NCBI GenBank assembly: GCA_020073145.1
Contig: JAIQFS010000025.1
Span: 26,543 to 90,542, forward strand
Direction of reading: 5' to 3'
Length of the DNA: 64,000 bases
Source of the DNA: Terriglobia bacterium
GTDB lineage: Bacteria; Acidobacteriota; Terriglobia; Bryobacterales; Bryobacteraceae
The position numbers and the translations under genes are program-made. Below the pieces are notes generated by a model. It worked only from the letters and a program-made list of their open reading frames with translations, ran no database searches and was not told the DNA's origin. This document shows positions 37,336-46,072 of the stretch, in pieces (position 1 is the first letter of the stretch; each line of letters opens with the position of its first letter).

Positions 37336-38597
37336 TTCTGACCAACGCCCGCGTGCTGACCTTCGACTCCGCAAATCGCATGCTGGACTCCGGCAGCGTG
37401 GAAATCCGCGCGGACGGCAGCATCGGATTCGTGAAGTCCGGCCGTGTGCGCGGCAAGGACGTTGTGGACGGCGGCGGCCGGTGCCTGATGCCGGCCCTCA
37501 TCAACGGCCACACCCATTTGTACAGCACGCTCGCCCGTGGTCTGGTCCGGCCCGGTCCGGTGCCGGCCGACTTCCCCGCCATTCTCAAGAAGCTCTGGTG
37601 GCGTCTGGACCGTGCTCTCAACGAAGATGACGTTTACTACAGCGCTTTGATCGGGTTGATCGACTCCGCCAAGTGCGGCGTCGCGACCGTGATCGACCAT
37701 CATTCCAGCCCCAATGCATGTTCGGGAAGCCTCGACCGGATCGAGCGGGCGTTCCAGAAGGTCGGCCTGCGCGGCGCTACCTGCTATGAGACCAGCGACC
37801 GGAACGGGCGCGCCAGTGCGTCGGAGGCCATCCGCGAAAATGTCCGCTTCCTGGAGCGGAGGCGGACGGACCTGGTCTTCGGCGCATTCGGCCTGCACGC
37901 GGCCTTCACCCTCAGCGACCGGACCCTGCGGGAGTGTCAGGAAGCCAATGAATCCCTCCAGGCCGCATTCCACGTGCACGTCGCGGAGGGTCCGATTGAC
38001 CGGGCGGCGGTCCGGCGGCTCAATGACGCGGGCATCCTCAATGAGCGGACGATCGCGGCTCACTGCGTCCATGTCTCGGCAGGCGACCGCAGCCTGCTCG
38101 CGCGGCGGGGCGTCAACGTGATTCACAACCCGCAGTCCAACAGCAATAACGGCGTGGGCGTCGCCGATGTGCCGGCCCTGGCGCGGCTCGGCGTCCTGGT
38201 GGGCCTGGGATCGGACGGCTACACGCCCCGGCTCTGGGACGAAGTCAAAGTTGCGCAGCAACTCCAGAAACTTCAAGCGAGCGATCCGGGCGCCGGCGCG
38301 CCGGACCTTCTGCTCCACAATCGGACCATCGTGAAGAAGCTCTGGGGGCTCGACCTCGGGCGCATCGAAACCGGCGCACGAGCCGATCTGCAACTGGTGG
38401 ATTACTTCCCGCCGACGCCGATTCGTCCCGAGAACCTCGCAAGCCACCTGTTGTTCGGGATCGCCAATGCTCCGGTGCATAGCCTGATTGTGAATGGGCG
38501 CTACGTGGTGCGAGACCGGCTCTGCGTCACGGTCGACGAACGGAAACTCGCGGCACAGGCCGCCGTCCGCGCCAAAGCCCTTTGGGAGAGAGTATGA
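37332..38597 (+). CDS. ssnA: SsnA-like amidohydrolase
   Basis: A 421-residue metal-dependent hydrolase. His60 and His62 (INGHTHLYSTLARG) are ligands of the N-terminal metal site; HVHVAEG, AAHCVHV and GLGSDGY hold the rest. The 'HNPQSNSNNGVG' loop is like SsnA and aminohydrolases. In the E. coli cluster it is tied to purine metabolism (a deaminase-like step). The gene begins with a four-base overlap with carbamate kinase and ends with a four-base overlap with the PLP enzyme. Confidence 0.88.
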   Translation: MILTNARVLTFDSANRMLDSGSVEIRADGSIGFVKSGRVRGKDVVDGGGRCLMPALINGHTHLYSTLARGLVRPGPVPADFPAILKKLWWRLDRALNEDDVYYSALIGLIDSAKCGVATVIDHHSSPNACSGSLDRIERAFQKVGLRGATCYETSDRNGRASASEAIRENVRFLERRRTDLVFGAFGLHAAFTLSDRTLRECQEANESLQAAFHVHVAEGPIDRAAVRRLNDAGILNERTIAAHCVHVSAGDRSLLARRGVNVIHNPQSNSNNGVGVADVPALARLGVLVGLGSDGYTPRLWDEVKVAQQLQKLQASDPGAGAPDLLLHNRTIVKKLWGLDLGRIETGARADLQLVDYFPPTPIRPENLASHLLFGIANAPVHSLIVNGRYVVRDRLCVTVDERKLAAQAAVRAKALWERV

Positions 38598-39937
38598 AAG
38601 CCATCGTACCCGGCCCGACCTATGCGGAGATGTTGAATCCGCGCGACCCCGCGCCCCACGCTGCGGGCGAGATGGACCCCGCCAACCTGTTCCGCATCAC
38701 CTGGCGCGGGCCCGACCGGCAGGTGCGGCACGTGGCGCTCCCCAAGGAGCTTACCGGAACCGAGGCCAACATCATCGTGCTGGCGGGGCGGTGTTTTCCT
38801 TCGGGAAGCCATAAGGTGGGGCCCGCGTACGCGACGCTGCTCGAAGGAGAACTCGCGGGCGAGATCGAGCCCGGGGTCCATCGGGTGATTGGCCCGTCCA
38901 CCGGGAACTTCGGCATCGGCGTGGCCTACATCGCGCTCCTCAAGGGGTACGCAGCCACGGTCATCATGCCGGACGGCATGAGCAAGGAGCGCTACCAGCG
39001 CATCCGGCAGTACGGCGGAGAGTTGGACCTGACGCCCGGGACGGAAAGCGACGTGATCCTGGTTCTGGAGCGCACCGAGCATTACAAGAAGGATCCCCAC
39101 AGCAAAGTTCTGGCGCAGTTTGAGCTGCTGCCGAATTACCGCTTTCATCGCTACGTCACCGGGCGGAGCGCGCTGGAGGCCGCCGAACGGCACGGCAATG
39201 GGCGGGTCGCCGCGTTCGTGTCGGCTCCCGGTTCAGCCGGCACCCTCGCCGCGGGCGACGAGATCAAGGCGCGGTTTCCGGAAGCGGTGATTTGCGCGCT
39301 GGAGCCGACGGAGTGCCCGACGCTGTTCAACAATGGACGTGGAACGCATCGCATCGAAGGCATTGGCGACAAGATGGTGACGCTGATCCACAACGTGCTC
39401 ACCACCGACTGCGTGCAACTGGTCCACGATGACGACTGCGTGATGGGCCTGGAATTGATTCAGCGGCAGCCGCGCCTGCTGGAGCGCATCCTCGGCTTGG
39501 CCGAGGGGCGGCTGGCGGGACTCCAGGATTTGCTCGGGATCTCGGGCCTGTGCAACATTCTCGGCGCGATTCGGTTGGCTCGTTCTTTGGGGCTGGGCCC
39601 CGAGGACAATGTCGTGACCGTCGCCACCGACGGCTTCGACCGCTATCCCTCCGTGCTGGAGGACCTGGTCCGGCGCCAGGGCCCGCTCGAGGAAGGTACT
39701 CTGACGGGCTGGTTCGAATCACTGTTCCGTGACGGGAAGCCGCCGAAAATCCTCGACGTCCGCCCGCTTGACCAGAAGCAGCGCCTCTTCGGTTACAAGA
39801 AGGACGTTTGGGCCGGATTCGGCTACTCGGCGGCCTATCTGGAACGCATGCAGTCGCAATCGTTCTGGGACGCGGAGTACGAGCGCGTCGAAGAGATCGA
39901 CCGCACTTTGCTGCGGCAGCGACAGGCCGCCCGGTAG
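38594..39937 (+). CDS. PLP fold-II lyase-like enzyme at the ygeX position
   Basis: A 447-residue PALP-family protein. FPSGSHKVGPAYAT contains the likely Schiff-base Lys and GPSTGNFGIGVAY the phosphate loop. In E. coli this place in the cluster belongs to YgeX, diaminopropionate ammonia-lyase, but the sequence lacks YgeX hallmarks (its GLNAFK active-site loop and TTDGNHGRG loop are replaced). It also carries a long C-terminal extension of about 80 residues. It may do the same job (releasing ammonia from a diamino acid) or a different elimination. Activity uncertain. Last gene of the operon. Confidence 0.75.
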   Translation: MKAIVPGPTYAEMLNPRDPAPHAAGEMDPANLFRITWRGPDRQVRHVALPKELTGTEANIIVLAGRCFPSGSHKVGPAYATLLEGELAGEIEPGVHRVIGPSTGNFGIGVAYIALLKGYAATVIMPDGMSKERYQRIRQYGGELDLTPGTESDVILVLERTEHYKKDPHSKVLAQFELLPNYRFHRYVTGRSALEAAERHGNGRVAAFVSAPGSAGTLAAGDEIKARFPEAVICALEPTECPTLFNNGRGTHRIEGIGDKMVTLIHNVLTTDCVQLVHDDDCVMGLELIQRQPRLLERILGLAEGRLAGLQDLLGISGLCNILGAIRLARSLGLGPEDNVVTVATDGFDRYPSVLEDLVRRQGPLEEGTLTGWFESLFRDGKPPKILDVRPLDQKQRLFGYKKDVWAGFGYSAAYLERMQSQSFWDAEYERVEEIDRTLLRQRQAAR

Positions 39938-39973
39938 GCCGTTTGCGTCCGTCTGATTTCCGCAGACTGACTC

Positions 39974-40002
39974 TTGACACGAATCCCCGAATGTCTTATG
40001 CT
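39974..40002 (+). promoter_or_regulatory. promoter of the ArsR-type regulator gene
   Basis: TTGACA (39974-39979), exactly 17 bases, TATGCT (39997-40002). Transcription should start near 40009-40010, which is the A of the ATG at 40010. This predicts a leaderless mRNA; no ribosome site lies between the -10 box and the ATG. Confidence 0.7.
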
Positions 40003-40009
40003 CAACCCG

Positions 40010-40351
40010 ATGGTTGAACATCAAGCGGCGGCCCTCGACCGTGTCTTCGGAGCGATTGCCGATCCGACCCGCCGGGCGATTCTGCAGGAACTGGGGCGCA
40101 GCCCGGCGCGTGTTACGGAGATCGCCGCGAACTTTCCGGTTTCCCTGAACGCCATCTCGAAGCACTTGATGGTTCTCGAGCGCGCGGGGCTGCTGCGGCG
40201 CGAGGTTCGGGGGCGCGATCACGTCTGCAGCCTGGAGGCCCGGCCGCTGCGCCAGGCCGCGGACTGGATCACAGAGACCCGGGCGTTCTGGGAAGTGCGA
40301 CTGGACGCGTTTGAACGTCATGTTGTGGAGAAGAGGAAGAAACGCCAATGA
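40010..40351 (+). CDS. ArsR-family transcriptional regulator
   Basis: A 113-residue winged-helix protein. RVFGAIADPTRRAILQELG opens the domain, and SLNAISKHLMVLERAGLLRREV is the recognition helix and wing. No metal-binding CxC motif is seen, as in ArsR proteins paired with SRPBCC genes. The start at 40010 is set by the promoter at 39974-40002, not the longer frame from 39974. It overlaps the SRPBCC gene by four bases (ATGA). Confidence 0.85.
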   Translation: MVEHQAAALDRVFGAIADPTRRAILQELGRSPARVTEIAANFPVSLNAISKHLMVLERAGLLRREVRGRDHVCSLEARPLRQAADWITETRAFWEVRLDAFERHVVEKRKKRQ

Positions 40352-40797
40352 CTCCTGAAGCCGACGCCGGCAAGGTCGTGGTCCGCCGCCGAATCCAGGC
40401 GACCCGCGAAGAGTTGTTTGATGCCTGGACGGATCCCGAGGGGATGCGCGAGTGGATGTGTCCCGGAGACGTGGTTTCTGCCGAAGTGCAGATGGACGTG
40501 CGGGTAGGAGGGGCGCTGCTCATCCTCATGCGCAGCCCCACCGAACTGCACGAACACCGCGGCGAGTTCACCGTCATCGACCGGCCTTCCAAGCTTGCGT
40601 TCACGTGGATTTCCAAATCCACGGACTTCGTTCCGGCGTTGGTCACTGTGGAGTTCATCACCGTCACGGCGACCGAGAGCGAATTGATTCTGACTCATGA
40701 AGGAATTCTCAAGAAGGAAGTCCGCGATCGCTACCAGAACGGCTGGGGCCAGATCGCCAGCCGCCTGGAGCAATCCCTTCGCGGCGCCGGGCGCTGA
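40348..40797 (+). CDS. SRPBCC (AHSA1-like) domain protein 1
   Basis: A 149-residue START/SRPBCC lipid-binding-fold protein. The AHSA1 pattern is clear: RRRIQATREELFDAWTDPEGMREWM and the C-terminal helix NGWGQIASRLEQ. Such genes sit beside ArsR regulators in many bacteria; the ligand is unknown. Confidence 0.83.
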   Translation: MTPEADAGKVVVRRRIQATREELFDAWTDPEGMREWMCPGDVVSAEVQMDVRVGGALLILMRSPTELHEHRGEFTVIDRPSKLAFTWISKSTDFVPALVTVEFITVTATESELILTHEGILKKEVRDRYQNGWGQIASRLEQSLRGAGR

Positions 40798-40812
40798 CCA
40801 CGGGAGACACCG

Positions 40813-41238
40813 ATGCCGGATTTGCTGCACGAAATTTCCGTTCAGGCGCCGCCCGAACGAGTGTATGCGGCGCTCACGACTCCAGACGGCCTCCGCGCGT
40901 GGTGGACGGTTGACGTGACCGCAGAAGAGCGCGTGGGCGGGCGCGCTCGCTTTGGCTTCAACCAGAGCGCGACCGTCTTCCACATGAGGATCGAGGAATT
41001 GACACCGTTCGCGCGGGTGATCTGGTCGTGCCAGGGCGATCCCGACGAGTGGAAAGACACGACGCTCACCTGGCAGATCGCCCCGGTCGAAGGGGGCAGC
41101 ATACTGCAGTTTCGCCATGGCGGTTGGCGCGCCGAGACGCGCTTGCTCGCCATCTGCAATTCCTCCTGGGGCGAGCTCATGCACCGGATCAAGGCATATG
41201 CCGAGGGAAAGAACCCGGGACCACATTGGACCCAATGA
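40813..41238 (+). CDS. SRPBCC domain protein 2
   Basis: A 141-residue SRPBCC protein: LLHEISVQAPPERVYAALTTPDGLRAWWTVDV at the start and SSWGELMHRIKAYAEG at the C-terminal helix. It follows the first SRPBCC gene by 15 bases and is followed after 15 bases by a third, probably all on one transcript with the ArsR gene. Confidence 0.83.
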   Translation: MPDLLHEISVQAPPERVYAALTTPDGLRAWWTVDVTAEERVGGRARFGFNQSATVFHMRIEELTPFARVIWSCQGDPDEWKDTTLTWQIAPVEGGSILQFRHGGWRAETRLLAICNSSWGELMHRIKAYAEGKNPGPHWTQ

Positions 41239-41253
41239 TGACCGAGAGGACCC

Positions 41254-41682
41254 ATGCCTGACCTGATTCACTCCATCCGAATTGCGGCTTCCCCCGATGC
41301 GGTCTATCGGTTGGTCTCGACAGCGGCCGGCTTTGCCGAATGGTGGGCCGCCGATGTCACCGGCAAGGACGGCCTCGTGGATCTCGGATTTTTTCACCGG
41401 CAAACCGTCTATCGGCTCCGGATGCAAAACAGCGATCCGCCGCACCGGGCCGAGTGGCTCTGCGAAACCGGGCAGGAATGGGCGACGACCCACCTGGTGT
41501 TTCAACTCGAGCCTGCCGGCGGCGGAACGCTGCTCCGCTTCGCTCACGCGGGCTGGTCTTCCCCCACGGACTATTTCGTTTCGTGCAACACCACGTGGGG
41601 CGGGCTGATGTTCCGATTGAGAGCGGCGGCGGAAGGGAAGTCGCCCGGGCCCTTGTTTCCGCCGGAGGGGCTCGCCTATTAG
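41254..41682 (+). CDS. SRPBCC domain protein 3
   Basis: A 142-residue SRPBCC protein clearly related to the one upstream (LIHSIRIAASPDAVYRLVSTAAGFAEWWAADV; TTWGGLMFRLRAAAEG), consistent with local duplication. Its stop is 35 bases from the end of the converging DinB gene. Confidence 0.83.
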   Translation: MPDLIHSIRIAASPDAVYRLVSTAAGFAEWWAADVTGKDGLVDLGFFHRQTVYRLRMQNSDPPHRAEWLCETGQEWATTHLVFQLEPAGGGTLLRFAHAGWSSPTDYFVSCNTTWGGLMFRLRAAAEGKSPGPLFPPEGLAY

Positions 41683-41717
41683 CCGCCGCCCCGCGGTCCA
41701 GGGCCTTCTGCCGCCGT

Positions 41718-42293
41718 TTACCGGCCGCGCGGCTGGCTGGCGGGCGGGATCAGACCGTTCATGCGCAGATACACCACCATCTGGCCGTAGTGGTCGAAGT
41801 TGTGATACAGCAGGAATGACGCGGCGGCGATGCGCGGCATTTTCCGCCCCGGGCCGTTCTGCGGAACGTCGTCCATCTCATTCTTTTCCGTGATCGATTG
41901 CATCGCTTTGTGGCCGAATGCGAAGGCCCCCTTCATATACTCCACAATCTGGTCTTTGGTTTTGACGGCGTCGGGTCCGCCGTCGTCCTTGCCGGTATCG
42001 ACGGGCGGTTTCTCACCGAGGATGGTCGATGACAGCATGTAGATGTATGTCGAGAGGTGCTTGGCTTCCTGCGCAAAGGTGCGGACTCCTTTGAACTGGC
42101 TGCCTTTGATCTCGAGGCTATCGGGCGTGAAGTTGATCTTGTCGGCAGGCATGGCTTCGACCAGACCGACGATCTCGCGCTCCGCGTTCCGGAGCTGGCC
42201 GTCCAGCGTCTGGCCGATGCTGGGAACGTCAGCTGCCATCGCAGCCGTGCCCAGCAGCGTCATCGGCAGCAAACAGGTGAGGATTCGAATCAT
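41718..42293 (-). CDS. exported DinB-family protein
   Basis: A 191-residue DinB four-helix-bundle protein with a signal peptide (about 1-20, ending AMAA). Metal His residues are in QEAKHLSTYIY and HNFDHYGQMVVYLRMNG. DinB-fold enzymes include thiol-dependent transferases, but the exported acidobacterial members have no known function. Confidence 0.83.
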   Translation of the reverse strand: MIRILTCLLPMTLLGTAAMAADVPSIGQTLDGQLRNAEREIVGLVEAMPADKINFTPDSLEIKGSQFKGVRTFAQEAKHLSTYIYMLSSTILGEKPPVDTGKDDGGPDAVKTKDQIVEYMKGAFAFGHKAMQSITEKNEMDDVPQNGPGRKMPRIAAASFLLYHNFDHYGQMVVYLRMNGLIPPASQPRGR

Positions 42294-42471
42294 CTCTCTG
42301 GTATACCACCGGAGAGCGGTTCCCTCAAAAGCGGGGAGTGCCCTAAAGGTGCGTTGATGGAGTTATCCTAGCCTCGGTGGGTGACCGGACCGCCACGGGG
42401 CTCCATGAAGTGCTCACCGCCCGGTTCGGACCACCGCGTTTGGGATCTGTCTTGAATCGCTGAGCCGTGGG

Positions 42472-42762
42472 TCAGTTTGAAATGCGGAGCGACCGATGGT
42501 GGTGACGGATGGTCTCCGCCGTTACGCCGAGCAAAGCATAAGTAGCGGCATTCGCAACAATAACCCAAAGAAGGCCAAGTGGGAAAGCTGGCTTGAGAAA
42601 TAAGAAGGCCGCGACGGCTGGTTGCGTGAATCTCGCGAGAGCGTTGATCATCGGTCCGATCGCAACACTCTTGCTTGCACTTGCGAAATACAATCCCCAG
42701 CCGACCGAAACAAGAAAGCCGGCGCTTGCCCACAGCACAAGGCGCATCCACAGGTTTCTCAT
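42472..42762 (-). CDS. small membrane protein of unknown function
   Basis: About 96 residues from the ATG at 42762, with three hydrophobic segments (LVLWASAGFLVSVGWGLYFA, a middle one around ALARFTQPAVAAFLF, and LGLLWVIVANAATYALLGV). A longer frame starts at 42777. No family is recognised. A 13-base sequence just past its 3' end (42467-42479) also occurs at 52902-52914. Confidence 0.6.
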   Translation of the reverse strand: MRNLWMRLVLWASAGFLVSVGWGLYFASASKSVAIGPMINALARFTQPAVAAFLFLKPAFPLGLLWVIVANAATYALLGVTAETIRHHHRSLRISN

Positions 42763-42855
42763 GGCGGTCGTCTCCACGTCGTACCTGCTGGGACTGTACC
42801 ACTTCCGGTCGACGCAGATGGTTGCACCACCGCCGATCCAACCGGCAGGTCTGCC

Positions 42856-43698
42856 TCAGAACACGTGGATGAAGCCGAAGGTGACGCCGCTGGCGGCGGA
42901 ATCTCCGAAACTGGAGCCGCGCATGTGCAGGTATTGCAGCGTGTAGGCCATGTCGACGGCGATGTGCCGCACCGGAAAATAGCGTAGGCCGAGTTCCCCT
43001 CGCGCCAGATAATTGTGGTTGGTGGTCGAATCGGAAAGGTGCGCCAGGTTGGAGCCCGCGCCGATGCCGCCGAACGGAAACAGTTTCGGGTCCTTGGTTT
43101 TGAAGAAATGCCGGTAGAGGCCCGCCAGGTACAGGTCGTGGACTCCGGAGGTGAGGATGCCGGCGCTCAGCAGATTTCCCGCGGACAGGAAGGTGCCCGC
43201 CGTGATGCCAGCGAGATTCGTGTTCTTGGAAGAACCGCCGGTCACGAATCCACTGCCGACGAAGGAAATCTCGCGGGCGCCTTTGAATAAGTAGGGGTCC
43301 TCCTGGTCTTGGCTTTGGCTGGGAAACGCGCCTTTCTTCAGGGCCGAGTTGGAGCCGGGCGGCGGCGGGACCGCCAACGGAGACTGCGGCGTCAGCGGAG
43401 GATGCGCGATCACCAGCGGACTGCTGCCGGGCCAGTTGATGCGCGCGGCCAACGCCCGGATCACTTCATCCGGAACCTTGGCCTGTTGGAGCTGGGAGAG
43501 GTCGCCGGGCAGTGTCCCAAAGCGGAAGGACTCGGCCGACTGAATGGTCCGCACGATGGTCTCGGTGGGAACTCCGGACTGCACCATCTTGATGATGGTC
43601 TCGTTGGTCATCGGCTCACCTGACCACGCCAAGGCCACCAAAAGCAGGACGCAGGCCATCGAGCAGAGTACACGCGCAACGGGACGAACTGTACGCAT
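42856..43698 (-). CDS. exported protein with probable outer-membrane beta-barrel
   Basis: 280 residues with a signal peptide (about 1-26), then a segment with NETIIKMVQSGVPTETIVRTIQ and a related stretch QLQQAKVPDEVIRALAARI, which look like two copies of a short helical repeat. A Pro-rich linker follows, and the C-terminal half has alternating aromatic/small patterns ending in FGFIHVF, consistent with a small barrel. Function unknown. Confidence 0.65.
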   Translation of the reverse strand: MRTVRPVARVLCSMACVLLLVALAWSGEPMTNETIIKMVQSGVPTETIVRTIQSAESFRFGTLPGDLSQLQQAKVPDEVIRALAARINWPGSSPLVIAHPPLTPQSPLAVPPPPGSNSALKKGAFPSQSQDQEDPYLFKGAREISFVGSGFVTGGSSKNTNLAGITAGTFLSAGNLLSAGILTSGVHDLYLAGLYRHFFKTKDPKLFPFGGIGAGSNLAHLSDSTTNHNYLARGELGLRYFPVRHIAVDMAYTLQYLHMRGSSFGDSAASGVTFGFIHVF

Positions 43699-43881
43699 GC
43701 ATCAAGAATAGGGGATTTTCGTACGGATTGAGCAGGACACTTGTACTATGGGTACTGGAACGAGTGGAGGCGGCAACGTTGCCTTCCTCGGCCCGGGGCA
43801 GGAGGCTGCGACCGGGCCGGCGGCGGGTGCAGAGGGTCCGCTAACTGGTGTTAGAATGCGGTTTAGAGGACGGGGAACGCG

Positions 43882-44448
43882 GTGGCCGCCTTCATTCAAA
43901 GCCAGTTTGAGCGGAACATGATTACCACCTCGGTGGATTATGTGTTCAATTGGGCGCGCCAGTCGTCCCTGTGGCCGCTGACCTTCGGGCTGGCCTGTTG
44001 CGCGATCGAGATGATTGCCGCCTCCACCTCGCGCTTCGACATCGCACGGTTCGGGGCGGAGGTCTTTCGCCCGAGCCCGCGGCAATCCGACCTCATGATT
44101 GTGTCCGGCACGGTCACCCTCAAAATGGCGCCGGTGCTGAAGCGCATCTGGGACCAGATGCCCGATCCCAAGTGGTGCATCTCCATGGGCGCCTGCTCCA
44201 GTGTGGGGGGGCCGTTCAATACGTATGCCGTCCTGCAGGGCGTCGATCGGATCATTCCCGTCGATGTGTATGTGACGGGCTGCCCGCCGCGGCCGGAGAA
44301 CCTGTTTTACGGCCTCCTCAAGCTGCAGGATAAGATCGACCAAATGACCACCCTGGTGAAGCGGCCTACCGAAGTCCGGCTGAATGAAACGATGCTGGAC
44401 GACTTCAAGCAACAGGTGAGAATTGCGCAGGTTCAGAATCCAGCCTAG
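43882..44448 (+). CDS. nuoB: NADH-quinone oxidoreductase subunit B, orphan copy
   Basis: A 188-residue NuoB. The N2 cluster cysteines are in place (Cys39-Cys40, Cys105 and Cys134, with Cys99 nearby), and [38 protein letters not shown] is intact. The GTG at 43882 starts the frame. No nuoA, nuoC or other complex I gene lies in the window, so this is an isolated copy. It is followed 12 bases later by pgeF. Confidence 0.9.
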   Translation: MAAFIQSQFERNMITTSVDYVFNWARQSSLWPLTFGLACCAIEMIAASTSRFDIARFGAEVFRPSPRQSDLMIVSGTVTLKMAPVLKRIWDQMPDPKWCISMGACSSVGGPFNTYAVLQGVDRIIPVDVYVTGCPPRPENLFYGLLKLQDKIDQMTTLVKRPTEVRLNETMLDDFKQQVRIAQVQNPA

Positions 44449-44460
44449 CCGTCTTCATGG

Positions 44461-45120
44461 GTGAGCGTGTTCTATCAGGACTTCCATCAAATCTACCGCG
44501 TCCCTGAGCTGGATGCGCTCGGCTGGCTGGAGCACGGCTTCGGAACGCGCCTGGTCGATATTCCCGAGATGTACCGCTCGCTGGCCACGCTCAAACAAAT
44601 CCATTCGGCCACTTGCGTCGCGGCCAAGGGGCGCCGCGGAGAACTGGGCGCGGGCGACGCCTTGCTCGAAAACACGCCGGGCGCCGCGGTGGCGGTGCGG
44701 ACGGCCGATTGCATTCCCATCCTGCTGGCGGACGAGCGCAATCGCGCGGTGGCGGCGGTTCATGCCGGGTGGCGCGGCACGGTGGCGCAGATCGCGCGGC
44801 GGGCCGTGGAAGCGATGCGGGAACGTTTCGGTTCCGTCCCCGCGGATGTCCACGCCGCCATCGGGCCGGGGATCGGCAAGTGTTGCTACGAAGTCGGGCC
44901 GGAAGTGGCCGCTCATTTCGGCGAAGAGGGAAGAGCGCGCATCGACCTGGCGGAAGCCAATCGAATGCAGTTGGTCGCATCCGGCGTAACGGCGGAGCGC
45001 ATCTATGCGTCGAATTTGTGCACCATGTGCCGGCCGTCTGAGTTTCACTCGTACCGGCGCGACCGGGAAGCGGCGGGCCGCATGTATTCCTTCGCCGGCA
45101 TTCGCGCGGCGGTACAGTAG
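44461..45120 (+). CDS. pgeF: PgeF/YfiH-family multicopper-type polyphenol oxidase, purine nucleoside phosphorylase-like
   Basis: A 219-residue member of the DUF152/LACC1 family. Motifs: LKQIHSATC, RTADCIPILL, AAVHAGWRGT, AAIGPGIGKCCYEV, CRPSEFHSYRRD. Family enzymes act on purine nucleosides (phosphorolysis, deamination) and the E. coli protein trims misbuilt peptidoglycan precursors. The GTG at 44461 is 12 bases after nuoB. Length is slightly below the usual 240. Confidence 0.88.
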   Translation: MSVFYQDFHQIYRVPELDALGWLEHGFGTRLVDIPEMYRSLATLKQIHSATCVAAKGRRGELGAGDALLENTPGAAVAVRTADCIPILLADERNRAVAAVHAGWRGTVAQIARRAVEAMRERFGSVPADVHAAIGPGIGKCCYEVGPEVAAHFGEEGRARIDLAEANRMQLVASGVTAERIYASNLCTMCRPSEFHSYRRDREAAGRMYSFAGIRAAVQ

Positions 45121-45135
45121 AAAGTAGGCCAACTC

Positions 45136-45921
45136 ATGTTCACGTGGATCTGCCCGCAATGCGGGCGCGAAGTGCTTCCATCCTACACCGAGTGTCCGGA
45201 TTGCGTGGCCAAGGCCAAGTCAGGCGCGCCGGCGACACCACCCGCCGCCACTGCGGGAAATCCGCTGGGGACGGCGGCGCCGCCGTACCCGTCAGCCGGC
45301 CCCGCGCAGCCGCCGGCCTACCCGCCGCCGCCGGCTTCGTTCCCGCCGCCGCAGCCTGCACAGCCGGTGTATCAACAGTCGCCGCAGCAAGCTTATGCGC
45401 CGCAACCGCAAGCGCCGCAGTATATGGTCGGCCCGCGTCGCAGTGCTGGCTTGCCGACCTGGCTGCTCACCATCCTATTTGCCTTTGCTTTCGTGGGACT
45501 CGTGGCTGGAGTTTACTGGACCGTCGGATATTTTCGCGGCGGGAGCGAGGCGGTGACGCCGGTCGCTACGGTGGAGAGTCCGGCGGCCGCCAAGGCGGGA
45601 ACCCCCACCAGTTCGCTGCAGAAGTACATTGAGATCTCCGGCGTGCGCTTTACCGAAGACGCGAAGAAGAATCTGGTGGTCAAATTCATGGTGACCAACC
45701 ATTCCGACGCAGACATCCAGGGACTGGCGGGCAATGCGACCATCTGGGCCCGCACCCAGAAATCGGAAGAAGACAGCGTTGGAACATTCTCGTTTTCGGG
45801 GGACATTCCGCCGCAAGGGACCAAAGAACTCTCCGCGCCGCTCACCACCAAGCTAAAGGTCTACGAACTGCCGGACTGGCAGAACGTGACGACCGACGTC
45901 CAGATCACCGCTCCCCAGTGA
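45136..45921 (+). CDS. zinc-ribbon membrane protein
   Basis: 261 residues. An N-terminal zinc ribbon (CPQCGREVLPSYTECPDC, residues 6-23) is followed by a long Pro/Gln/Ala-rich linker (about 30-100), one membrane helix (WLLTILFAFAFVGLVAGVYWTVGYF), and a C-terminal domain of about 90 residues. The predicted topology is ribbon and linker inside and domain outside. Function unknown; the pattern occurs in several acidobacterial proteins. Confidence 0.7.
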   Translation: MFTWICPQCGREVLPSYTECPDCVAKAKSGAPATPPAATAGNPLGTAAPPYPSAGPAQPPAYPPPPASFPPPQPAQPVYQQSPQQAYAPQPQAPQYMVGPRRSAGLPTWLLTILFAFAFVGLVAGVYWTVGYFRGGSEAVTPVATVESPAAAKAGTPTSSLQKYIEISGVRFTEDAKKNLVVKFMVTNHSDADIQGLAGNATIWARTQKSEEDSVGTFSFSGDIPPQGTKELSAPLTTKLKVYELPDWQNVTTDVQITAPQ

Positions 45922-46072
45922 GGAAGGCCCGTCTCGCGCGAGCCTGCCCGCACTGAGATTGAACTGCAGCGAGCGCTCCAGAATCCGCGTGGGCGGCAGC
46001 GGGCTGCAACGCCGATAAGCCGGGAGCATCCTCGCCGAGTGAGTCGCGGCCTCTCACGCCATAATTCAACCA

